This document shows, one piece after another, positions 23,215 through 31,486 of a stretch of 64,000 nt of DNA (position 1 is the first letter of the stretch; each line of letters starts with the position of its first letter). The notes below the pieces were generated by a model that was not told the DNA's origin, made no database searches, and saw only the letters and a list, made by a program, of their open reading frames with translations. The position numbers and the translations under genes are program-made. The stretch is from contig DHWF01000027.1 in assembly GCA_002413045.1 (NCBI GenBank), positions 34,745 through 98,744 on the forward strand. The letters run 5' to 3'. This stretch comes from Chloroflexi bacterium UBA5189 (GTDB lineage Bacteria; Chloroflexota; Limnocylindria; Limnocylindrales; CSP1-4).

Positions 23215-26200
23215 TACGCGGAGTTCGCGGCGAGCTCCGGGCTGAGGCCCAGCCCCTCCAGGATCGAGGCGTATTCCCGCCGGTCGCGGCTCGCGGCGCC
23301 CGAATCGCCGGCCTGATCCCTCGCCGAGATCAAGACGCGCCACAGCGGGTCGTGGAATCGATCGAGCTCGAGGCCGCGCCGGCAGACCCGGATCGCCTCC
23401 TCGAGGTCGCCGGCCGCGGCGGCATCGTCGGCGACGATCGTCGCCCCCTCGACGGCCTCGCGGCGGAAGTGCTCGCGCCGCTCGACGGCCCACTCGGCGG
23501 GGCCGTCCTGCGGCAGCAGGTCGCCGCGGTACAGCATGAGCGCGGTCGCGAAATCGGCCGTGCCGCCGCCGAGCCGCCCGGAGCCGTTGCGCAGGCCGCG
23601 TGCCCGAGCCATCGCCCGCTCGAACCTGCCCACGTCGACCTGGTCCGGGTCGACCGCCAACCGGTAGGCGTCGCCCTCTCGAGCGATCAGCCGGGTCGCG
23701 TCACCGCCGAGGGCATCCGAGAACAGGCCGCGCAGCGAGGACACCGCGACGTGCAGGCTGCGCGCGCCGGTCGCCGCGTCGACCTCCGGCCACAGCGCCT
23801 CCTGGATGACCTCGCGATGGATCGCCACGCCCGGCCGCGCTGCGAGGAAGCGCAGGACGGCGCGAGCGCGAGGCTTGATCCCGTCGAGCGCGATCGGGCG
23901 GCCATCGACCTCGACGCCGAAGCCCCCGAACAGGTGGAATCCGAGCCCGGCCGTCGACGGCGTGGCGCGAGCCGAAATGCCCCGGGGCAGCGGCGAGATG
24001 GCGACGCTCCCGTCTCGCCCGACCGTCGCGCGAGCGCCGGGCGGGGCGGCGTCGACGGCGTCGGTTGGTGCGTCGGCCGCGGTCGCGGCGTCGTGGCTCG
24101 AGGCGGGCACCCGGAGACCGGTCTCGACCTGGACCGCGTCCGCCAGCGATTCGTATTCGTCGCGCCGCTGGGGATGCGCGGTCGCGAGCGCGAGGTACGC
24201 GAGCAGCCGCGGGCCGGACGTGCCGGTCGCGCGCGCCAGGCTCTCGACGCCGAGGGCCGTCTCGCGCGCTTCGGGGGCGCCTGATTCGGCCATGCCGTAC
24301 GCCTGCAGCCCTCGCGCAAAGGCCTCGAGGACGCCCACGCCAAGGCGCCGCGCGATCGCAGCGGCCTGCTCGCCGGCGGCCGCCCGCACCTCGCCCGTCT
24401 CGATCGCCTCGGCGGCGGCTCCGGCCGTGCCGATCGGCCGGGCGACCCAGGCCGACACGAGCGCGCCGAACAGGGCACCCCACGGGTCCGCGTCGGGTCC
24501 GAGGGCGTCGATCGAGGGCGCTTCGGCGGCGGTCGCGCCATCGACCTCGATCCCACCGATCCGCGCGGCGACCCGCCCCATCGACGCCAGCCACGGAAGC
24601 CCGGTGCGCTCCGCGATGTCGATCGCGTCCGCCAGCTGGTGGTCGGCGCCCGGCTCGCCCGAGAGCAGGGCCGCGACGGCGGCCGCTACGGCGGCCGCTG
24701 CACCGAGCACGGGATCGAGCTCTTCGAGCTGGCTCGCTGCGGTGAGGGCCCGCTTTGCCTCGGTGACCTCGCCGGCCGCGAGCAGGAGCAGCCCGCGGAC
24801 GAGCTCGCGGTGCTCCGGGTCGAGGCGTGGATCGCGCGCCGCGGCGACCGGCTCGCGGACGAGGCCGGCCCGCAGGACGCCGGTCCAGTCCGCGGGTGGA
24901 ATTGCAACCGGATCGAGCCAGGCGGCGAGCGCGAGGCGCTCCCGCCGGGCGGTCGAGCCCGCCGTGGACGCTCCGAATGCCGCCTCGGCGCGCGTGTAGG
25001 CGTCCTGTGCCGCCGCCCAGCGACCATCGGCACGTGCGCGGCGTGCCGACGCGAGGGCGAGCCATGGGCTGTCGCGGACGAGCGCGGCCGGCAGCAGCTC
25101 CAGCCGCAGGCCCGGCCCAACCGCGACCTGCTCGCCCCGGTTGCCGACCAGGCTCGAGACGGCCGGCCAATCCTCGGCGCGGCAGTATCCGACGAGCGCC
25201 TCGGGGAGGGCACCGCTGCGCTCGAGCAGGCTCGCGGCGCGCTGATGCCGCCCGCGTGCCTCAACCTCGCCGACCTCCTCGACGAGCATCCGGTCCAGGT
25301 GCGATCGCAACACCTCGTGGTACCGGTACGAGCCTTCGCCCTCGTCGACGACGACCGTGAACAGCTGGCGCCGGGCGAGCTCCTCGAGCAGGAGGGCGCT
25401 CCCCCGCCGGTCGAGGAGTTGGTCGCACAAGTCGCCGGTGAGCCGCGGCAGCACGCACGTGTCGATGAGGAACCGCCGGAGCTCATCGGGCAGCTCGGCG
25501 AGAACGTTCCGGGTCAGGTACTCGCGCAACAGCCGCGTGCTCGACCCGACGCTGCCGAGAATCCGGCGCCGCTCGTCGGCGGACTTGCCGCGCGTCGCGA
25601 GGTGGAACAGCTGGAGCCCCGCCGCCCAGCCTTCGGTGCGGCGCGCCAGGACGGCGAGCTCGCCGGGCGGCACGGGATCCCGATAGAAGTCACGGAACAG
25701 GCGCTCGACCTCCCACGACCGGAAGCGCAGATCGTCGCCCTCGATCTGGAGCAGGTCGCCGGAGACGCGCAGGCGCGACAGGTTGAAGTCCGGCCGCACG
25801 CGTGATGCGGCGAGGATTCGCAGCCACGGCGGCGCGTAGTCGACCAGCCGGCTGAGGGCCGCCTCGGCGGCCGTGCCCTCGAGGGCGTGGAGGTCGTCGA
25901 TCACGAGCGCGGCCGGGCCGCCGGACCAGCGCTCGAGCGCCCGCGCCGCGTCCTCGACGTCCGTCCAGCCGCCGGGCAGTCCCGGGAGCACCGCGCCGAG
26001 CGATGCCTCGAGGTGGCGGAGCATCCGCTGCGGGTCGTCGTCCCACGTTTCGGCGCGATACCAGGCGACCGGCATCCGGGTCGACGCGGCAAACCGAGCC
26101 AGGAGGGTGGTCTTGCCGGCGCCCGCCGGAGCGATCACGAGGGTCAGGCGGTGGCGCTCCACCGCGGCTGCGAGCTGGGCTTCGAGGCGCTCACGCGGGA

Positions 26201-26312
26201 GTGCCGGAGCGGCGGGAGCGCGCACCTTCGCGGGTACCACCGCAGGCGCCTCGCCACCCGGCAGGACTGCGCGGCGGACACGGGCATCGTGCCGATCCTC
26301 TGGCAACGTCAA
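23214..26312 (-). CDS. large ATPase-BTAD transcriptional regulator
   Basis: The 1032-aa protein has a STAND-type ATPase at its N-terminus (Walker A APAGAGKT at 61-68, Walker B ALVIDDLHAL at about 133-142) and then a long helical repeat region as in MalT-type regulators. At the C-terminus lie an OmpR/PhoB-like winged helix (about 800-880, LFGGFGVEVDGRPIAL to LHVAVSSLR) and a bacterial transcriptional activation domain (BTAD, about 890-1020). Such proteins switch on dedicated loci after binding a ligand or ATP. It sits at the end of the eCIS structural operon, so control of the eCIS is the simplest reading. The start is uncertain: TTG 26312 is used here, and TTG 26306, with AGGGGG 7 nt upstream, fits at least as well. 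Confidence 0.85.
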   Translation of the reverse strand: MTLPEDRHDARVRRAVLPGGEAPAVVPAKVRAPAAPALPRERLEAQLAAAVERHRLTLVIAPAGAGKTTLLARFAASTRMPVAWYRAETWDDDPQRMLRHLEASLGAVLPGLPGGWTDVEDAARALERWSGGPAALVIDDLHALEGTAAEAALSRLVDYAPPWLRILAASRVRPDFNLSRLRVSGDLLQIEGDDLRFRSWEVERLFRDFYRDPVPPGELAVLARRTEGWAAGLQLFHLATRGKSADERRRILGSVGSSTRLLREYLTRNVLAELPDELRRFLIDTCVLPRLTGDLCDQLLDRRGSALLLEELARRQLFTVVVDEGEGSYRYHEVLRSHLDRMLVEEVGEVEARGRHQRAASLLERSGALPEALVGYCRAEDWPAVSSLVGNRGEQVAVGPGLRLELLPAALVRDSPWLALASARRARADGRWAAAQDAYTRAEAAFGASTAGSTARRERLALAAWLDPVAIPPADWTGVLRAGLVREPVAAARDPRLDPEHRELVRGLLLLAAGEVTEAKRALTAASQLEELDPVLGAAAAVAAAVAALLSGEPGADHQLADAIDIAERTGLPWLASMGRVAARIGGIEVDGATAAEAPSIDALGPDADPWGALFGALVSAWVARPIGTAGAAAEAIETGEVRAAAGEQAAAIARRLGVGVLEAFARGLQAYGMAESGAPEARETALGVESLARATGTSGPRLLAYLALATAHPQRRDEYESLADAVQVETGLRVPASSHDAATAADAPTDAVDAAPPGARATVGRDGSVAISPLPRGISARATPSTAGLGFHLFGGFGVEVDGRPIALDGIKPRARAVLRFLAARPGVAIHREVIQEALWPEVDAATGARSLHVAVSSLRGLFSDALGGDATRLIAREGDAYRLAVDPDQVDVGRFERAMARARGLRNGSGRLGGGTADFATALMLYRGDLLPQDGPAEWAVERREHFRREAVEGATIVADDAAAAGDLEEAIRVCRRGLELDRFHDPLWRVLISARDQAGDSGAASRDRREYASILEGLGLSPELAANSA

Positions 26313-26392
26313 GCCCCCTGGAGGCGTCGATGACTGGGTCGTCCGGAAGGTTCGTATGGTGCCACCGGCGTCCGGCGGCGGTCCAGCCTAAT

Positions 26393-27814
26393 TCAATGCC
26401 AGGTCGGCGAGATGTCGGAGCTCGGACCGGTCGTGAGCGTGACGATCTTGTTGTTGGTGCGATCGAGGATGTACAGGTCCTCGCTGCCCGCCGTGCCGCC
26501 CGAGAAGACGATGTAGCGCCCGCCCGGCGAGAAATAGGGATGGCGCTCGTCACCCTTGATGCTCGGCAGCGCCGTGATCTGGCCGGAGGCGATGTCCAGG
26601 ATGAACAGGTCGAACCCGCTGCCGCTGCGATTGCTCGCGAAGACGACCTGGGTGCCGTCCGGCGAGACCGCCGGGTCGCGATCCTCGAACGAATCGGTCG
26701 TCAGGTTCTTGACCGTCTTCGAGGCGACGTCAAAGATCATCAGCTCCGCCGCGTTGCCGTCGCCCTCGACGAAGACGATCGACTTGCCGTCGGGCGTGAA
26801 GACGGGCTGGGTGTCAACGACATCGTTGTTGGTCAGCGGCTGGGAGGCCACGCTTGCCGCCAACCCATCGATCCGGATCTCGAGATCGGTCCCGTTGTTG
26901 TCGCGGGAGCGAATGCCGGCGAACGTCAGCTGCTTGCCGTCCGGGGACCACGAGGCGCCGGAGTCGCCGAGGCCGGTGGAGTGCTGGACATATGACTTCG
27001 TTGCCACGGCCACGATGCGCAGGCCGGGCTTCACGGAGTAGATGACCTGCTTCCTGTCGTACGACAGGCTGGGGTCGAAGGCCGAAGGGCTCGTGCTCGT
27101 GATCCGAACGGACCTCGACTTGCCATCGGCGTTGATGACGTAGATCGCGCAGGCCGTGCCGTCGCTCGCGCAACGAGCGAACGCCACCAGGCCGGTCCGG
27201 GCGCCCTCCTTGAACGTGAGTGACGCAGCGCTCGGCGTGACCGTCGCTGCAACGGACGGGAGCGTGGTCGCGGCGGGCAGCGATGCGCGCGCGGTCGGCG
27301 CGAGGGTGGCCGCGGGCGAGCCGCCGAACGCGAGCACGCCGATCAGCGCGAGGGCGACGACGACCGCTGCGGCGCCGAGGCCGATCGCGACCGGCGAGAT
27401 CTTCCGGGCGACCGGCGCCGGGGCCGGCGGTGGGGGCGGAGGCGCAGCCGGCTTGAGCTCATTGGCGCACTTGCGGCAATACGTCCGCGTGGCGTCGTTG
27501 ACCGTCGCGCAGACGCTGCAGATGATCGTGGGTTTGCCTGACGAGACGTCGTCCTCGACGGTATTCGGATCGGCGGCGCCGGCCGCCGAGGTCGGCGCCG
27601 GCCTGCCCTGCGCCGCGCCGGTCCCGAGATCCCGGCGAGCCCCGATTCCCTGACCGGGCACGACCGTGTCGTCCGGACCCGGTGCAACGGCCTCGGGCTT
27701 CGTGGCCTCCTCGACGATGGCCGTCGCCTCGGCGGGGCTCAGGGGGCTGCCGCACGTCCCGCAGAACAGGGCCGCGGCCTCGTTCTCCGAGCCACAGACC
27801 TTGCACTTGATCAC
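26393..27814 (-). CDS. zinc-ribbon, single-pass membrane protein with TolB-like beta-propeller
   Basis: The 473-aa protein starts at GTG 27814, with GAGGGGA about 9 nt upstream. It has two zinc ribbons (Cys4/7/18/21 and Cys99/102/113/116), a proline-rich stretch, one transmembrane helix (about 141-163) and an outward domain of about 300 residues. That domain contains repeated PD40/WD40-like blades (FDPSLSYDRKQVIYSV; GASWSPDGKQLTFAG; TQPVFTPDGKSIVFV; DPAVSPDGTQVVFAS; HPYFSPGGRYIVFSG), a TolB-type propeller. The topology places the ribbons in the cytosol and the propeller outside. It is divergent from another membrane protein across 82 bp. A sensing or anchoring role for the injection system is conceivable but unproven. 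Confidence 0.85.
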   Translation of the reverse strand: MIKCKVCGSENEAAALFCGTCGSPLSPAEATAIVEEATKPEAVAPGPDDTVVPGQGIGARRDLGTGAAQGRPAPTSAAGAADPNTVEDDVSSGKPTIICSVCATVNDATRTYCRKCANELKPAAPPPPPPAPAPVARKISPVAIGLGAAAVVVALALIGVLAFGGSPAATLAPTARASLPAATTLPSVAATVTPSAASLTFKEGARTGLVAFARCASDGTACAIYVINADGKSRSVRITSTSPSAFDPSLSYDRKQVIYSVKPGLRIVAVATKSYVQHSTGLGDSGASWSPDGKQLTFAGIRSRDNNGTDLEIRIDGLAASVASQPLTNNDVVDTQPVFTPDGKSIVFVEGDGNAAELMIFDVASKTVKNLTTDSFEDRDPAVSPDGTQVVFASNRSGSGFDLFILDIASGQITALPSIKGDERHPYFSPGGRYIVFSGGTAGSEDLYILDRTNNKIVTLTTGPSSDISPTWH

Positions 27815-27896
27815 GCCTGAAGGTCCCCTCTCCGAAATCCGATATGACGGTGCGAGGCAGTGTAAGTCGGCAGAAACCCTGCTGTAGACTCCGAGC
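27815..27896. promoter_or_regulatory. 82-bp divergent promoter region of the two membrane-protein genes
   Basis: Both membrane-protein genes start from this 82-bp gap, so their promoters must overlap or abut. A possible -10-like TGTAGACT lies at 27883-27890, just upstream of the plus-strand start at 27897. The minus-strand gene has a GAGGGGA ribosome site at its end of the gap. No clear repeat or operator is visible. Confidence 0.35.
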
Positions 27897-29291
27897 ATGA
27901 GTGTCCTCGCGACGATCGAGCCCAGCGAGCTCCAGGTCGACGCGGGCAACGAGACCTCGCTCGTCGTTCGGGTTCGCAACCGCGGCACGATCGTCGACCA
28001 GTTCGACATCAAGGTCGTCGGACCGACGGGTCACTGGGCGACGGTCGACCCGCCGTCGCTGCGCCTCTTCCCGGACAAGGAGGGCGAGGCAAGGGTCACC
28101 TTCCGGCCGCCGCGCGCCCCGGACCCGATGGCCGATGTCTACCCGTTCGGCATCGCCGTTCGCGCCGCCTCCGACACGAGCGCCATGACGGTCGAGGAGG
28201 GCCACGTCGCGGTCGCGCCGTTCGTGCAGCTGACCTCCGAGGTGGTTCCCCAGACTTCACGCGGCGTCTTCTCCGGCGCGCACGACGTGACCGTCCACAA
28301 CGTGGGCAACGCGGTCGCCGAGGTAACGGTCCTGGCGAGCGATCCGGACCGGCTCCTGAACTTCGAGGTCACGCCCGCGCGCGCCGGCCTGAAGCCCGGC
28401 GGCTCCGCAACGCTGCGCACCAAGGTGAAGCCCAAGTCGACCTTCTTCATGGGCGGCGCGAAGCGCATCCCGTTCTCGATCCAGGTCAATGAGCCGACCG
28501 CCGGTTCCTACCAGATTCCCGCGACCATCGAGCAGCGCCCGATCATCCCCGGTTGGGTCAAGCCCGTCGGCGCGCTCATCCTCGCGTCGGTCGCCGCCGT
28601 CGCGTTCCTGCCCAAGATCCTGTTCCCGCCGCAGCCGACCGCTGCGCCGACGCAGGCAGCGGTCGTCACGCCAAGCCCGGTGATCACGCCGACGCCCGCC
28701 CCCGTCACCGCCCCACCCACCGAGGCGCCGACCGCTGCGCCTCCCACGCAGGAGAACTTCGGGCCGCCGAACAAGCTGACGGTCGCGGGCGATGTGGGCG
28801 GGCTGAGCTCGTCTCTCGGGATCACGTTCCGGTGCCCGCCCAAGGACGCATGCCGTGACGACGTGAAGACGCGGGTGCTCCAGGTGCTGTCCGGTCTTGG
28901 CGTCAACGCCGCGGGGGCCCAGCTCACGAAGTTCATCACGACCAACGTGGGCACGCTCCCGGTCGTCGCGTCTTGGACGGACCGATATCCGTACACGGCC
29001 AACGGCGCGCAGTTCTTCGCCAAGCAGGTCGCGATCGACCTCGCGCCGAAGCTGGCCGGACAGCCCGCTTATGCATACATCCAGGACGACAACGGGACGG
29101 TTCACTGGTTGACGATCCCGGACCAGCTCGCGGACACGCTGCTCAATCAGCTGTACAACCTGCCGGTTGCGCCCGCGCCCACCGTCGACCCCGGCGCGAT
29201 CGTGAACGGTCAGGTCTTCTATGCGAACTTCTACAGCGTTGCGCAGTACGACGGCTTCCAACTGTCGACGCTGCCGTTCACGGGGCCGTAG
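27897..29291 (+). CDS. eCIS-associated COG1470-like protein: Ig-like repeats, one membrane helix, extracytoplasmic domain
   Basis: The 464-aa protein opens with SVLATIEPSELQVDAGNETS and continues with two Ig-like beta domains (about 5-105 and 110-205), including LRLFPDKEGEARVTFRPPR and FVQLTSEVVPQTSRGVFSG. This pattern is known to me from COG1470-type proteins encoded in Streptomyces eCIS loci. A hydrophobic helix (about 223-242, VGALILASVAAVAFLPKILF) follows the motif EQRPIIPGW. A Thr/Pro-rich stalk (about 245-285) leads to a C-terminal domain of about 175 residues of unknown fold. There is no signal peptide, so the Ig domains should be cytosolic and the C-terminal domain outside. It is the best candidate for linking the cytosolic particle to the membrane. 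Confidence 0.8.
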   Translation: MSVLATIEPSELQVDAGNETSLVVRVRNRGTIVDQFDIKVVGPTGHWATVDPPSLRLFPDKEGEARVTFRPPRAPDPMADVYPFGIAVRAASDTSAMTVEEGHVAVAPFVQLTSEVVPQTSRGVFSGAHDVTVHNVGNAVAEVTVLASDPDRLLNFEVTPARAGLKPGGSATLRTKVKPKSTFFMGGAKRIPFSIQVNEPTAGSYQIPATIEQRPIIPGWVKPVGALILASVAAVAFLPKILFPPQPTAAPTQAAVVTPSPVITPTPAPVTAPPTEAPTAAPPTQENFGPPNKLTVAGDVGGLSSSLGITFRCPPKDACRDDVKTRVLQVLSGLGVNAAGAQLTKFITTNVGTLPVVASWTDRYPYTANGAQFFAKQVAIDLAPKLAGQPAYAYIQDDNGTVHWLTIPDQLADTLLNQLYNLPVAPAPTVDPGAIVNGQVFYANFYSVAQYDGFQLSTLPFTGP

Positions 29292-29378
29292 AGAACCCTC
29301 CGGAGCGCCGAATCGGGCGTGCTATGCTCCGCCGCCCGGTGGCCCGGACGGGCCCGGATCGGGAGTGCAGATCGCTCG

Positions 29379-30719
29379 ATGACCGCGGGCCCAACCGCCG
29401 GCACCATGGACCAGCTCGAGCTCGGCCTTGGCGTGCCGCGCCTCGCGATCGAGCCCGAGTGGAAGGCCGAACCGCGGCTGTGGGGCCACTCGCTGCACCC
29501 GATGTGCTCGTATCTCGCGAGCTTCCCGGCCGCCCTGTCGCACGCCTTCATCGCTCGCTACAGCCGGCCCGGTGACGTCGTCCTCGACCCATTCTCCGGC
29601 CGCGGCACCGTGCCGCTCCAGGCAGCCGCCGAGGGCCGGATCGGCGTCGGCAACGACCTCAACCCGTTCGCGCACCTCCTGACGGCGGCCAAGGTCGAGC
29701 CGCCGACCGCAGCCCAGGCGAGGACGCGGGCGACGGCGCTCCGGCTCGCGTTCGGAGCATCAGCCCCGTCGTGGCGCGACCTCGCCGCCGCGATCCAGGC
29801 CGACCCGACCACCGGTGGCCCCGAGCCCGTACCAACGGAGGTGGCCCTGGCGTTCCACCCGCGGACGTTCGCGCAGCTGTTGTTCCTGCGCGCCTCTCTG
29901 GACCTCGCGGCACCCACCGATCGGTTCCTGGCCGCGGCGATCGTCGGCATCCTGCACGGCAAGAGCCCGTCGTACCTGTCCACGCTCATGCCGAACACCT
30001 TCAGCATGGCGCCGCGCTACGTCCGCGACTTCGCGGCCCGAACCGGGTTCAGCTCCCCGGAGCGGGACGCATTCGACGGGCTCGACGCCAAGCTGACCCG
30101 GCTCTATCGCGACCCGCTCCCCCGCTCCGGCGGGCTGGCGCTCCTCGGCGACGCTCGCGACGCCGGAACGCGCGCGACCGCTGCGCTCACCGCCCGCCGC
30201 CAGCCGGCCCGCGCGCGACTGGTCATCACCTCGCCGCCGTACCTGCGCGTCGTGAAGTACGGCTACTACAACTGGCTCCGGACGTGGTTCCTCGGCTTCG
30301 ACTCGCACGCCATTGACGCGTCGCTCGACGATGCCCACCGGCGGGCGCCGTATCTCGAGTTCATGCGGACCGTCCTGCGCGACCTCCGGCCGGCAATGAC
30401 CGAGGACGGCATCGCGGTGCTCGTGATCGGGGATGTCGCCACCGACCGTGGGCGGGCCGTCACCGATGGCCACGACCTCGCCGAGCGCGTCTGGGAATCG
30501 GCCGCGGCGCCCGAAGGCTTCCGGCTCGCCGGAATCGCCGACGACGACGTCCACGCCCACCGCAAGATGACCAAGCTGTGGGGCCGCGAGGCGGGTCGCG
30601 CGACGCAGGTCGACCGCATCCTCGTCCTCGGAGCGACCGATGCGGGCCGGCGGCGGGCGCTCTCCGGCGCCCGGAATCCCGTCGACTGGACCTGGCCGCC
30701 GCGCCTCCGCGCGCTCTGA
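29379..30719 (+). CDS. DNA methyltransferase (N4-cytosine/N6-adenine type), orphan
   Basis: The 446-aa protein has the SAM-binding motif VVLDPFSGRGTVPLQA near residues 67-82 and the catalytic motif VITSPPYL near 282-289. TSPPY is the amino-methyltransferase loop of N4-cytosine or N6-adenine enzymes. The order (FxGxG before TSPPY) differs from the common beta-class arrangement, in which DPPY/SPPY comes first. No restriction endonuclease, specificity subunit or other BREX/DISARM-type gene is adjacent, so it looks like an orphan. The ATG at 29379 was chosen, with GGGAG 13 nt upstream (weak); an internal ATG at 29406 is possible. Confidence 0.8.
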   Translation: MTAGPTAGTMDQLELGLGVPRLAIEPEWKAEPRLWGHSLHPMCSYLASFPAALSHAFIARYSRPGDVVLDPFSGRGTVPLQAAAEGRIGVGNDLNPFAHLLTAAKVEPPTAAQARTRATALRLAFGASAPSWRDLAAAIQADPTTGGPEPVPTEVALAFHPRTFAQLLFLRASLDLAAPTDRFLAAAIVGILHGKSPSYLSTLMPNTFSMAPRYVRDFAARTGFSSPERDAFDGLDAKLTRLYRDPLPRSGGLALLGDARDAGTRATAALTARRQPARARLVITSPPYLRVVKYGYYNWLRTWFLGFDSHAIDASLDDAHRRAPYLEFMRTVLRDLRPAMTEDGIAVLVIGDVATDRGRAVTDGHDLAERVWESAAAPEGFRLAGIADDDVHAHRKMTKLWGREAGRATQVDRILVLGATDAGRRRALSGARNPVDWTWPPRLRAL

Positions 30720-30752
30720 CTCGCGGCGTCTCCCGCTCGGTAGAATGCGGGC

Positions 30753-30980
30753 GTGAAGCAGATGTACCACCCGTCCGACCTGGCGGCGATGGATCCGCTC
30801 GTGCTCATGAAGAACCTGGATCACGTCCGGATGACCAGCCGGCGTCTCAGCTATATCCTCCAGCAGCAGGTCCACCTGTACACGCCCGAGGCCAACCAGC
30901 TGCGTGAGCAGATCGACGGCTACGTCGAGGCGGAGCGCCAGATCGAGGGCGAGATGGCGAGGCGCCGGATCCGGGCCTAG
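30753..30980 (+). CDS. small helical hypothetical protein
   Basis: The 75-aa product starts at GTG 30753, 33 nt after the methyltransferase stop. It is charged and almost wholly helical, with a Leu/Gln segment (LSYILQQQVHLYTPEANQLR) and an Arg-rich C-terminus (EGEMARRRIRA). No domain is recognised. It may be co-transcribed with the methyltransferase. Its TAG stop overlaps the stop of the convergent gene on the other strand within the sequence CCTAG. Confidence 0.55.
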   Translation: MKQMYHPSDLAAMDPLVLMKNLDHVRMTSRRLSYILQQQVHLYTPEANQLREQIDGYVEAERQIEGEMARRRIRA

Positions 30981-31279
30981 GCGGACGCTGGCGCGACCAC
31001 CGGGAGCGGGGCGACCGTCGCGGCCTTCGCCCGTGCGCGGTCCTCCGTCACGATCTCGGTCACGCGGGCCGCCAGGCGGGGCATCTCGAACAGTCCGAAC
31101 CCGATCCCGTGGGCCTCGAGCTCGTCGGGTCCCCAGCCCCGGAATAGCCCCCGGCTCGCGACCGCGCACATCTCGTCGTACAGCTCCGGCCACCCCACGC
31201 GACGGCGGGCGTAGCAGAAGCGAACGAACTCGACGGCGTCAGCCGTGAACGCGTGTGCCGTCGCGGGGCGCGCGACCAT
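30977..31279 (-). CDS. hypothetical protein (100 aa)
   Basis: The start at ATG 31279 is supported by GAGGAGG 9 nt upstream; a longer frame to 31333 has no such site. The product is mainly helical, with FVRFCYARRRVGWPELYDEM and an aromatic-rich LFRGWGPDELEAHGIGFGLF segment. The C-terminus is Ala/Pro-rich. No domain is recognised. Its stop codon overlaps that of the small plus-strand gene. Confidence 0.55.
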   Translation of the reverse strand: MVARPATAHAFTADAVEFVRFCYARRRVGWPELYDEMCAVASRGLFRGWGPDELEAHGIGFGLFEMPRLAARVTEIVTEDRARAKAATVAPLPVVAPASA

Positions 31280-31441
31280 GAATCCGATCCTCCTCGTCCC
31301 GCAGGGGGCGCAGTGACGCTGACTCAGGCTCACGGCGTGATGGACCGTGGCCCAAGGTTGGGCGTTTCGGGCTGTTGGTGACCCGCTTCCCGGGTGGGTC
31401 GGCCAGTGCCTAGATAGTACGTCCGGGCCCGCTTTTCCCGG

Positions 31442-31460
31442 AAGGTGGGTTCTCCACCTT
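31442..31460 (-). terminator. hairpin downstream of the dgcA-like gene
   Basis: AAGGTGG (31442-31448), loop GTTCT, CCACCTT (31454-31460) form a 7-bp perfect stem about 26 nt past the stop of the minus-strand epimerase gene. There is no T run on the minus strand, so it is only a possible terminator. It also overlaps DnaA-box-like sequence. Confidence 0.35.
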
Positions 31461-31482
31461 TTCGTCCACCAACTTATCCACA
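31450..31482 (-). other. three DnaA-box-like sequences at exact 12-bp spacing
   Basis: On the minus strand, TGTGGATAA (31482-31474) is a perfect DnaA box. Two imperfect copies follow at 12-bp steps: GGTGGACGA (31470-31462) and GGTGGAGAA (31458-31450). No dnaA, dnaN, rpmH or parAB lies in the window, so this is not the usual origin context. It may be a minor DnaA-binding site or chance. Confidence 0.25.
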
Positions 31483-31486
31483 GCGC

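Noticed and set aside
31410..31486. Open minus frame extending into the gap below the epimerase
   Set aside because: It lies in a frame different from the epimerase, has no start with ribosome site and overlaps the hairpin and DnaA-like repeats.
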